Source of the DNA: Acidisarcina polymorpha
GTDB taxonomy: Bacteria; Acidobacteriota; Terriglobia; Terriglobales; Acidobacteriaceae
Assembly: GCF_003330725.1 (NCBI RefSeq)
Contig: NZ_CP030840.1
Coordinates: forward strand, 6,380,116-6,444,115
Length of the DNA stretch: 64,000 nucleotides
Reading direction: 5' to 3'
The translations under genes were made by a program, and so were the position numbers. The notes under the pieces were generated by a model. It did not search any database. It was not told the origin of the DNA and worked only from the letters and a program-made list of their open reading frames with translations. Positions within the stretch are counted from its first letter, which is position 1; each line of letters opens with the position of its first letter. Positions 17,478 through 26,500 of the stretch are shown piece after piece.

Positions 17478-19072
17478 CAGCACGATACGATATCGCCATA
17501 GTCGGATCGGGCTTCTCTGGCTCACTCATGGCAATGATCGCCTGCCGTCTCGGATATTCGGTGGCGCTGATCGATAAAGGGAAGCACCCCCGCGTCGTGA
17601 TTGGCGAGTCCTCAACGCCGCTGACTAACTTGCTGCTTGAAGAGATCTCTGTTCGCTATGATCTCCCAGTCCTCAAGTCACTTACAAAGTGGGGTACTTG
17701 GCAGAGAGACTATCCCGGCATAGCATGTGGACTAAAACGCGGATTTACCTTCTACCATCATGATCTTGCTAGTCCAATCAGCAACTTGCCAGATCGCAGC
17801 CAGCAGCTTCTGGTCGCGGCCAGTCCCAACGATCGGCTAGCCGACACTCATTGGTACCGGGCCGACTTCGACCACTTCTTGGTCAATCAGGGTCGGCAAA
17901 TGGGAGTCAATTGCCTGGACGAGACACAGCTAAGTTCGATGGTTGAGTTAGACAGCGGTATCGTCTTGGAAGGTAAGCGCGGCGGGCGGGAAATGAGTCT
18001 CTTCGCAAGATTCCTCATCGATGCGTCCGGACCCAGAGGTTTCGTGCACAGAGTTCTAGATTTGGCAGAGCGCAACTTCCCTACATCTCCAAACACTCAG
18101 TCGATCTACAATCATTTTTCCGGAGTCAACAGGATTGCTTCGCATTCCCCTGACAGCGGCGAACAGCCTCCCTACCCGGTTGATGATGCGGCTGTACATC
18201 ATATTTTTGATGGCGGATGGATCTGGGTCCTGCACTTCAACAATGGCTTGACTAGCGCAGGAATGGCGGCAACCGATCGGCTCGCTTCCTCATTGAACTT
18301 CTCGCATTCGGAGAATGCGTGGGGGGAAGTACTCCGAAAGATTCCGATGTTGAATACACAATTTGAGACGGCCAAGCCGGAAGCCTCCTTCTCTCATATC
18401 CCACGTCTCTCTTTCTATAGCTCCAAGATAGCTGGATCTAACTGGGCAATGCTGCCGTCAGCTGCGGGTTTCATCGACCCGCTTCTATCAACGGGCTTTC
18501 CTCTCACCCTCCTGGGAGTTGGCCGGCTAGCGGAGATCATCGAGGGGGCCTTGGAAAAGAGACATCTCGCACCGAGACTCCTGGCCTATGGTCATAAGAC
18601 CGAGGAAGAGCTGCTTGCTACCGCACTGCTGATTGGAAGCCTCTACCATAACATGCATGACTTCCCCGTCTTCTCTGCTCTGACCTTGCTCTATTTCGCC
18701 GCCGCCAGTTTCTCCGAGACTGTAAGAAGACTGGATAAACCCCATTTGGCGGAGTCGTTTCTGTTGCATGACCACCCTCTGTTTGGCGCCACAAGCCGCT
18801 CTCTGATGGAGAGATCTTTGGCGCCACGAACGACGGACCAATCGGCAAGGTTGGTCGAGCAGATCCACTTAGCCATCGAACCATTCAACCTGGCTGGCTT
18901 AGGAGATAGCGGTCGCAATAATTGGTATCCCGTTTTGGCAGAGGACCTGATCAGGTCACACGCAAAGGTAAATGCCAGTCCAGCAGAGCTATCAACCCTC
19001 TTACAGCGCTGTGGCTTTCCCGATGACAATCACTCACTGTCGCCGGCTTCTATCTCTCGATCCCAGCCTTAG
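17474..19072 (+). CDS. Flavin-dependent halogenase-like oxidoreductase
   Basis: FAD-binding protein of the tryptophan-halogenase superfamily. Seen from the TTG start at 17474: dinucleotide motif GSGFSG (11-16), GESSTP (44-49), a Lys at position 88 in GLKRGFTFYHH that aligns with the halogenase active-site Lys, and WIWVLHF (249-255) where authentic halogenases have WxWxIP. The Lys is kept but the IP is not, so halogenation is possible but unproven; a monooxygenase or dehydrogenase is an alternative. GGAG lies seven bases before the TTG, which overlaps the radical SAM stop codon; ATG 17459 or GTG 17450 would give slightly longer proteins. Its 3' end overlaps the convergent lipoprotein gene by 23 bases. 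Confidence 0.8.
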   Translation: MTARYDIAIVGSGFSGSLMAMIACRLGYSVALIDKGKHPRVVIGESSTPLTNLLLEEISVRYDLPVLKSLTKWGTWQRDYPGIACGLKRGFTFYHHDLASPISNLPDRSQQLLVAASPNDRLADTHWYRADFDHFLVNQGRQMGVNCLDETQLSSMVELDSGIVLEGKRGGREMSLFARFLIDASGPRGFVHRVLDLAERNFPTSPNTQSIYNHFSGVNRIASHSPDSGEQPPYPVDDAAVHHIFDGGWIWVLHFNNGLTSAGMAATDRLASSLNFSHSENAWGEVLRKIPMLNTQFETAKPEASFSHIPRLSFYSSKIAGSNWAMLPSAAGFIDPLLSTGFPLTLLGVGRLAEIIEGALEKRHLAPRLLAYGHKTEEELLATALLIGSLYHNMHDFPVFSALTLLYFAAASFSETVRRLDKPHLAESFLLHDHPLFGATSRSLMERSLAPRTTDQSARLVEQIHLAIEPFNLAGLGDSGRNNWYPVLAEDLIRSHAKVNASPAELSTLLQRCGFPDDNHSLSPASISRSQP

Positions 19073-20891
19073 CCGCTCCAGGGTTAAAGACGATTGACTT
19101 GGCGGAGACAACTCCATGGCCTTCCTGGATCGTCAGAAACTGGTTAGGCTGAATATTCTGAATCTTCTCTCTCCTGCCGCTCGGCCACACGAGATCAAGG
19201 CTCACAGTCTTGTTCTGCTCTGGCCTCCCAAGGCCAAATGTAAGAGGAAGCTCGCTCTGCGACATATAGCTTGATCCGCCTTTGACGATGGCGAATTGCC
19301 GGACGCCCTTATTCGTAGTGAGTGTGACTTTGGTCCCAATTCCATCCCGATTGGAACGCACTCCAACAACCTTCACTCGTATCATGTCGTTCTGATTTCC
19401 GTTCTCATTGCGCAGTAGACGAGCGGGACCATTATTTGTGGTGAGCAGCAGATCGAGATCCCCATCGTTGTCGTAATCCGCGTACGCGGCTCCGCGCCCC
19501 ACCACGGCGCGCCGCAGTGCGGGTCCCATCCGATTCGTGACATCTTCAAACTTGTCTTTGCCCTTATTCCGGAATAGCAGCGGCGCTTCTTCGTACTTGA
19601 GAGTTGGCCTGACAACACTGATGTCATCGGCAACATGACCGTTTAATGCAAAGATATCCAACAATCCATCTAGGTCGTAATCAAAGAAAAAGCTGCCAAA
19701 AGTGAGACTGTTTAATGACGCTTGCCCAACTCCGGAAGAGAGCGATTCGTCAGTGAATAAGCCTGTTCCGTCATCACGATAGAGAGCAAGACCCTCGTTC
19801 GTAAAGTTGCCTACTATAAGTCCTTGACGGCCCGAGTGATCGAAGTCGCCAGCATCCGCCCCCATCCCGGCGCGAGTGCTCCCCGATTCTCCATAGGCCA
19901 CCCCGACCACCTCGCCAGTGTCGGTAAAGGTCCCATCGTGGTTGTTGTGATAAAGCTTATTACGTTGCGTGTCATTGGCGACGAACAGGTCCATCCAGCC
20001 ATCGTTGTCGTAATCGAGCATAGCGATCCCAAGAGATTTACTTGTGGGATCATAGAGACCTGCACGTTTGGTGACATCTTCGAAGACGCCATTGCCTTTG
20101 TTATGGAAGAGAGTTGCACTTTCTCCCTTGTAGGCGTCCGGCGTGCAGTAGGACTTATTTTTGTTATCGAGCGAGCAATACAAATCCTTATCTTCAGTCC
20201 AGTTCACGTAATGCGACACAAATAGGTCCAGCTTGCCATCGTTGTCATAGTCGAACCAGATTGCGGAGGTCGAGAATCCCAGATCACCTACTCCGCTCTT
20301 TGCGGTCACATCGGCAAACTTCCCGTTCCTCAAGTTCCTGAACAGACGATTATTTCCCACGGCGGTGATGTAGAGATCATCATAGCCGTCGTTGTCAAAG
20401 TCGCCGACTGCACACCCCATGCCATACATTTCGACCTGTAATCCAGCCGCGGCGGTCACATCGGTAAAGGTGCCATCACCGTTGTTATGATAAAGGGATG
20501 GGTAAGATTTATGATTTTTGTGATCCGGCCAGTCCATTGAATTGACCAGCAAAATGTCTTGCCAACCATCATTGTCATAGTCAAGAAAGCACGCCCCACT
20601 ACCCATCGTCTCCGGTAGATACTTCTTCCCGAACGCTCCGTTGTTGTGTTTAAAAGCGAGACCCGCCTGCGTAGTAACATCGACGAACTGAATAGGTCCG
20701 GACGGCCGGAGTGTCGATCCCTCTGACGGCTTCAAATCCGGCTGTACAGCAGACTTAGGCATGGATTGAGGGTGTGAGCTCGATCGCGTCGAACCTTCCT
20801 TTGAGGACTTCGACTTACATCCGGCCGCAGCGACAAGCAACAAGAGACAGCAAGCCCACTTGAATCGTTGTACGATAATCTTCAAACTCAT
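19050..20891 (-). CDS. CRTAC1/ASPIC-UnbV repeat lipoprotein
   Basis: A 613-residue exported lipoprotein: signal ACCLLLLVAAAGC with the lipobox Cys at 25, a Ser/Lys-rich linker, then FG-GAP/VCBS-type beta-propeller repeats with calcium-binding loops (DYDNDGWQDIL, DFDNDGYDDLY, DYDNDGKLDLF, DYDNDGWMDLF, DYDNDGDLDLL) and a C-terminal ASPIC/UnbV domain (VGVRSNRDGIGTKV, LVWPSGRREKIQ). Such propellers usually bind ligands or partners outside the cytoplasm. It is the last gene of the leftward operon with the RnfD-like protein 58 bases upstream. Enzymatic activity is not known for the family. Confidence 0.9.
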   Translation of the reverse strand: MSLKIIVQRFKWACCLLLLVAAAGCKSKSSKEGSTRSSSHPQSMPKSAVQPDLKPSEGSTLRPSGPIQFVDVTTQAGLAFKHNNGAFGKKYLPETMGSGACFLDYDNDGWQDILLVNSMDWPDHKNHKSYPSLYHNNGDGTFTDVTAAAGLQVEMYGMGCAVGDFDNDGYDDLYITAVGNNRLFRNLRNGKFADVTAKSGVGDLGFSTSAIWFDYDNDGKLDLFVSHYVNWTEDKDLYCSLDNKNKSYCTPDAYKGESATLFHNKGNGVFEDVTKRAGLYDPTSKSLGIAMLDYDNDGWMDLFVANDTQRNKLYHNNHDGTFTDTGEVVGVAYGESGSTRAGMGADAGDFDHSGRQGLIVGNFTNEGLALYRDDGTGLFTDESLSSGVGQASLNSLTFGSFFFDYDLDGLLDIFALNGHVADDISVVRPTLKYEEAPLLFRNKGKDKFEDVTNRMGPALRRAVVGRGAAYADYDNDGDLDLLLTTNNGPARLLRNENGNQNDMIRVKVVGVRSNRDGIGTKVTLTTNKGVRQFAIVKGGSSYMSQSELPLTFGLGRPEQNKTVSLDLVWPSGRREKIQNIQPNQFLTIQEGHGVVSAKSIVFNPGAAKAGIER

Positions 20892-20949
20892 TTCCGCTGT
20901 GAGGCGTTTTAGTAAGAGATGACCTTAAGAAAATGGATAAGGTCAGGCT

Positions 20950-21807
20950 TTAGACACTCGCGGCCAAAACTCTATGACTCCGTGATTGCAACCACATCTC
21001 CAACAACAAGGCGGTGGGACCAACCAGAAACAACGCATAAAATGGCGCATAGACGACTTGATTCAATCGAAAGATCATCTCGAGCAAGGCGATTGAGAAC
21101 GCCACCAGACACTGCCCTCGTACGCTTTTGACGGTCGTCTTTGGGTCCGTAATCATGAAGAAGATATATAGCTGATACTCAGGACCCGTGAGAGGAGCAA
21201 CTTCCGCTTGCCAAGGATTCCCCGTCAACCATGCCCGTATGAAGGCAAAGATCAAGAAAGACGCCACATAAGTGGCGGTGATGTGAAAGCGGCGAACTCG
21301 CCATACAATCGTGGATCCGAGCGCCCAGATGGCAATCATCGGCAACAGGTAATTGCCCCACTGAATGCTGAGGCTTGCGGCAGCATCACTGGCGAGGAAA
21401 AGGAGGGCAGAAATTCCAAAGTTCGAAGGATTCCAAAGATGCCTTCCTTTGTACCGCAAGACGTATTTAGAACTTATGGAGAGAAGCGCGCATAGAGCGT
21501 ACGGCCAGAAGGCGGGCGAACGTACCAGAATGCCAACGCTGATCCCGCTGATATAAGCGCTGGCGAGATGAGGCCACTTACCCAGGAATGTCCGGCCCAA
21601 GATCAATTCGGCAGTGATGCTCGTTCCTATCGCAAGCAGGGTCTTCTTGTAGCTCTCAAGCATTCCAAAAGAGAGCTGGCCCACCAACAGGATGAGGGTA
21701 ATAAAGAGCGGCGGTACGAATCGGTTATCAATGCTAAGAATCTGTTTCCAACGCGATGATCCATTTACTGGTAGCACGGATTCATCCGCAAGCGCCTGGT
21801 GACTCAT
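20950..21807 (-). CDS. RnfD/UnbU-like integral membrane protein
   Basis: A polytopic membrane protein of 285 residues with about eight to ten helices. It resembles subunit D of Rnf/NqrB-type electron-transfer complexes and the enediyne-cluster protein UnbU: HLWNPSNFG in the middle and FFMITDPKTT near the C-terminus match conserved membrane-edge segments of that superfamily. The S/T-GAT motif to which FMN is covalently attached in RnfD and NqrB is not seen. The ATG overlaps the stop of the upstream UnbV-type gene as ATGA, so the two are translated together. Other Rnf subunits are absent. Electron transfer to exported partners is a reasonable but unproven role. Confidence 0.85.
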   Translation of the reverse strand: MSHQALADESVLPVNGSSRWKQILSIDNRFVPPLFITLILLVGQLSFGMLESYKKTLLAIGTSITAELILGRTFLGKWPHLASAYISGISVGILVRSPAFWPYALCALLSISSKYVLRYKGRHLWNPSNFGISALLFLASDAAASLSIQWGNYLLPMIAIWALGSTIVWRVRRFHITATYVASFLIFAFIRAWLTGNPWQAEVAPLTGPEYQLYIFFMITDPKTTVKSVRGQCLVAFSIALLEMIFRLNQVVYAPFYALFLVGPTALLLEMWLQSRSHRVLAASV

Positions 21808-23591
21808 CGCGGCTCCTTGATCTGGTATATCTCACCTGCGCGTAAATCGTCCATCTCCTGGACTCTGCCAGACGGCCACCGGATCACGGCCTTTTCAAGC
21901 CTCGGATCCTTACCCAGGCCGAAGTGAAGCCGCCTGTCGTTTTGCGCCGCAAAGCCACTTCCTCCGGAGACCTCCTGGGATTGCCGCTCGCCATTCCAGT
22001 ACATCGTGACCGTCGCGCCGATTGCACTGCGGTTGCTCCTGACACCTTCCAGAGAAAACTCGATCCACTTGTTTTCCGGCCGCACAGTATTCCTATAGAT
22101 CAAGAGCGGCCCGCGTTGATTGGCAACAACAATATCGAGAGCTCCCTTGTTCCATAGATCTGCTACAGCTACCGATCGACCGTCATACGTGTCGTTTGCT
22201 CCAACCGCCTGAGCCACGTTGACGAACTTGCCTGCTCCATCATTCAGCCACAGGCGCTTCTGCTGATAGCCCGAAAGGCTGCGGCCGTTCATGGATGGCC
22301 AATTTCTTGCATCTCCGATAATAGTGCTATTTCCGCCGGCAACATGAGAGAAGTCATACCAATAGCTGCGATTTCGATCCAGTGAAACATAGCCATTGGC
22401 CAGATAAAGGTCAAGCGTGCCATCGTTATTGAAGTCGCCGAACTGTGCGCCGAAGCTCCACCCTCCCAGCTCGACACCGAGGTCGCGAGCCAGGTTATCA
22501 AACTTGATATCCGTTCGGCTGGATCCCTCTTGTGGAACCCACAAATTGTTGCCTTGGATCAACACTCCCTCTTCGGAGATATTGGAGACGTATACCGAGT
22601 AGCGACCGTCGTTCAGGATGTCCCCAAAGGCGACATTCATCCCGCTCTTGGGCGCGAATCCCACTCCGGTGCGTTCCCCAGCTTCGTGAAAGCGATGGCC
22701 GTCATTGAGGTAAAGTTCCGAGATACCATAGTCGTTCGCGACAAAAAGATCCGGGTGACCGGTGCCGCGCAGATCCACCGCGGATGCGGCCAGCGCCCAA
22801 CGTCGACTATGGATCCCTAACTTCTCGCTGACCTCCTCGAATTTTCCATTGCCCAGGTTATGGAAGAGATACTTACGCCCTCCATTCTGAGCATATTCGA
22901 AGCTGTCGGGCATTATTCTGGTGGTGGATAGATGCCATAAATCCAGGTCCTCCGCATAGTATCCCCCGATGAAGAGATCCAATAATCCATCCCCATCGTA
23001 GTCGAACCATACCGCCGTATTCGCGTTGATCCAACCAGGAAGCCCAGCTTCCTCACTTACTCGCGTGAATCCGTGACCACGATCATTGTGGAACAGTTCA
23101 GGACGGCCCCATTTATATAACAGCAGATCTTCATATCCATCGTTGTCGTAGTCTCCCCATACTGCGCCCATGGACACACCGGTACCTGCCTGGTTCACAT
23201 CCGCGACGCCGAGCTCGCCAGCGACATCCTTGAAGGTACCATCGTGTTGGTTTCGGTACAGGCAATTCTTACTACCTTCCCCGCTATTGGTTACATAGAT
23301 ATCGGGCCAGCCGTCGCGATCGAAATCGACTATCGAGACAGCAGCGCCCATCGATGCGACTTGAGGCATAATCCCATTAAGTTTTGCGTCAAGCGTTGGA
23401 GCCTGATGGACGAAGTTCACTCCAGCTTCCTTCGAAACCTCCTGCAGATAAAACCCATGTCTCACTAGCGTTGTATCCCGGTCTAGGCGGCTTACCTGTT
23501 GTGAAGTCAGCCTACGCATGATCGCCGGGACAGTCAGCAGGCCTATAAACAGGACGCTGAGAATGGCTCGTGCAACAGTGGTGCGCTTCAT
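21804..23591 (-). CDS. ASPIC/UnbV-FG-GAP repeat protein
   Basis: A 595-residue exported protein anchored or exported through an N-terminal hydrophobic segment (AILSVLFIGLLTVPAI). FG-GAP-type repeats with Asp-rich loops follow (DFDRDGWPDIYV, DYDNDGYEDLLL, DYDGDGLLDLFI, DFNNDGTLDLYL), then the ASPIC/UnbV domain (GVRSNRSAIGATVTMYWNG, IRWPSGRVQEMDDLRAGE). No lipobox Cys is seen, unlike its two operon neighbours. Its start overlaps the TPR gene stop as ATGA and its stop overlaps the RnfD-like start, so it is tightly coupled on both sides. It is the direct UnbV partner of the UnbU-like protein by position. Confidence 0.9.
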   Translation of the reverse strand: MKRTTVARAILSVLFIGLLTVPAIMRRLTSQQVSRLDRDTTLVRHGFYLQEVSKEAGVNFVHQAPTLDAKLNGIMPQVASMGAAVSIVDFDRDGWPDIYVTNSGEGSKNCLYRNQHDGTFKDVAGELGVADVNQAGTGVSMGAVWGDYDNDGYEDLLLYKWGRPELFHNDRGHGFTRVSEEAGLPGWINANTAVWFDYDGDGLLDLFIGGYYAEDLDLWHLSTTRIMPDSFEYAQNGGRKYLFHNLGNGKFEEVSEKLGIHSRRWALAASAVDLRGTGHPDLFVANDYGISELYLNDGHRFHEAGERTGVGFAPKSGMNVAFGDILNDGRYSVYVSNISEEGVLIQGNNLWVPQEGSSRTDIKFDNLARDLGVELGGWSFGAQFGDFNNDGTLDLYLANGYVSLDRNRSYWYDFSHVAGGNSTIIGDARNWPSMNGRSLSGYQQKRLWLNDGAGKFVNVAQAVGANDTYDGRSVAVADLWNKGALDIVVANQRGPLLIYRNTVRPENKWIEFSLEGVRSNRSAIGATVTMYWNGERQSQEVSGGSGFAAQNDRRLHFGLGKDPRLEKAVIRWPSGRVQEMDDLRAGEIYQIKEPR

Positions 23592-26500
23592 TGGGTCGCC
23601 CCGCTTCGTAGAGCAGTTTGAAAAGGCTGCGAGGTAACGTAGCGGGTGTGGAACGTCTGCCAGTCATCCGGGTGATGCTGATAAACCCACTCGTCTTCCA
23701 GTTTTGTCGGACTGCTGTTGTAATCCTTCTTGTCGTGGTGCGGCAGCGGTAGAACGGTCTTAGAGTAAGTGGAGTTAAAATCGCCATCCTTGATCCACCC
23801 GTCACCTGCGATCACGTAGTCCCGCACCCATCCCGCTGGCGGTGGAGGGACGGCGGAGAACTGTAGAGATAACTCATCACCGGCATTCATGATGACGTAA
23901 CGGTCGTCCGTCCCTTTCAATAACTCCCGCACGTCTCCGTACCTGGTGTAGTATCCCTCCAGGTCGCGCCACGGCTGGCGTGTCCCGGCCAAGCTGTTGT
24001 AGTCCGGTATTTCAGGAGAGGACGCGTTCGCCTGGTGAACCACCGAATACCCTCTATATCTCAGAAGGGCGGACGATGCACTCAGGCGCGTGACCTTCAC
24101 GGGCGCCTGGGAGCTTCCTTGCGCCCATTCAATCGAGTCCCAGTACACTTCCAGATTTGTTCTTAGCCGAATATAGTGTGGCGTGCCCGGGTGAAATATG
24201 TTGGTGATGTCGATCACACATATCTTCTTCCGGCCTGCGGGAAAGCCCAGGTTTGAACGGGCAACCGACCAGCCTCCATGTCCATCAGGCACTTCAAGAC
24301 TAAGTGGCCTCGGCGAAGGGGCGCTGCCTTGGCTGCTCGCTACATTGATGGACGAATCCGATGGATGCAACCAGCCCTTTGCGATGATGTAGAGGGGACC
24401 TTGAAGCGGAAGCTCATTGCCAAGGTCCACCTGGACGAAGTGGTCGCGTGTAATACCCTGATATTGACCTCGGCCGAATGTATCCAGGTATTGGCCGTCG
24501 AGATCGCGCACAACGGATGTTACATCGCGCCCATTGTCATCGATAGCTCCAGCAATCTTGTGCGGGGTCGCAACTGCAATAATCCTAGGCTTGGCGGCCG
24601 GAACCATGAAACGCTCATCGGTATAGATCTCGGTGCCGGCCGGATGATCGACTGCCATCAATCCGAGATAGTCATAATAGTAGGTCTCCCACAACTCCCC
24701 GGTGATTCTGAGGTCGTAGTATCCATCGTGAGGTACCAACTCGTCCAGTCCGATTTTGTACCACTCCTCGGTGGCTGCGATGCTGGCTGTGCCGAGATTG
24801 TCGATCCGTAATCCGATTGCGGAACCCCACGGGACCGCATCCTTCACAAACTCTATCTGCTTGCCGTTGTATGCGAAGAGGAACGGACAGGAACCTTTGA
24901 GCCGCTGTTCAGTAACGACCTGCTGATCGGCCTTCAACGCGAACTCGGCGCGCAAGGTGCCATTTGGCCACATGATCCGAGCCACATCAGTGTGGTCCTG
25001 ATCTCCCAAACCAAAGTGGACCTGGGGACCGGTAATCTGCTGCATCTGCACCAGTAAGCCCGAGCGAATTTCAATTTCTCCTCCTACGCCGAAGGAGTTG
25101 ATTCGCTGGTCGCCAACTGCTTGCTTAGCTCGCGGGCGAATCACCTGCCAATGATAGTTTTTTGATCCTATGTTGCGCGCCACGATCGCCTGACTATCTT
25201 GCGAAATCCCCAATAAATCGAGTCTGCCGTTACCATCGACATCCGCAACGGCGCACACCTTAGTGGGGCCGGCCGCTTCGCCATGCTGCGGAAAACCGCC
25301 TCTCTCATCCCCCAGCCATAACAACGCTCCCGGGCCGGTACTGCTGTTGCTGGTGGCCACTCGCTCGAGTATGAGATCGATCGCACCGTTGTTGTCAATG
25401 TCGGCGGCCTGCAACCGCACTTCGTCATCAAGAAAGCCGGGCGTCACATGCGCTATCTCCGCTGAATCCCAGCCGGTCCTATCGCTTTTTTCAGACAAGC
25501 GCTGAATCAAGCCGTTCCCCGTCGAAACCACCAAATCTAGGATTCCATCGTGACTCAAGTCGGCGGCGGCAATTGCTTTAACATCCACAATCTGGTCTGG
25601 AACCGGCACTTCGCTGAATCGTCCGGATCGATCGTTCTCAAAGACCCGCAGATGGCCTGACCCATCGATGAAAGTGGCATCGGGGTTTCCATCGCCATTC
25701 AAGTCTGCCCAAACAAATCCTCTTACCCCGCTAACTCCCTTAAAGGGCGAGATAGGGGTGAAGGATCCGTCTCCATTGTTTCTCAGGACTACCGGGCTTC
25801 CACGCTCTGAGCCAACAACCAGGTCGAGGTCCCCATCAGCTTCAATGTCAACCGCCCAAGCACCCGTATACTGCCCATTCAATATTGAGGATGGCAGTTT
25901 GGTCTGAGTGGTTACATCGGTGAAGGATTGGACGGAGTCCTGACGTAAGAAACGCAGGCCGCCGGCACCCGCTAATACCAGGTCAGTCTTAAAGTCAAAG
26001 TTGAAATCAACGGGAACAATCCCTTCGGGGGACGGTGGCGTCCGCTCGGTTCCTCCAGGAAAAGGAAACTCTGCGCCGGTCGCGGTCAAGACGCTGTCGC
26101 CATTGGCTACGATAGTCGTTGGTGCACCAGCATCGGTAAGCGTGATCGCCTCTATCCAGTTCCAGTCTTGATTCTTTGGACTTGGGAGAGGCTCAGCATT
26201 GAATCTCATCTCGGTGTCCGCCGTTGCGGGCGTAAAGACGGGAGTTTGCACCTTTAGAAAGGATGTGAATGGCTGCGCTTCATCTCCGGGCGAAGGCTTG
26301 ATCGCGGCAAGCTCTTGCCGAAAGTCCGGAAGCCGCATCAGAACGTTTCTCAGAAAGGTCGTCCGCAACGCCGCATTCCGAGGATCTGAACTGGACGCGG
26401 CTGTTTCCAGTGCGGCGAGTTGCTGCTGTACCTCTGGTGGCCATCCTGAGGACTGTTGCTTAATTGCGGTGATGGCTTGCTCGAGAGCCACACCGTCGCC

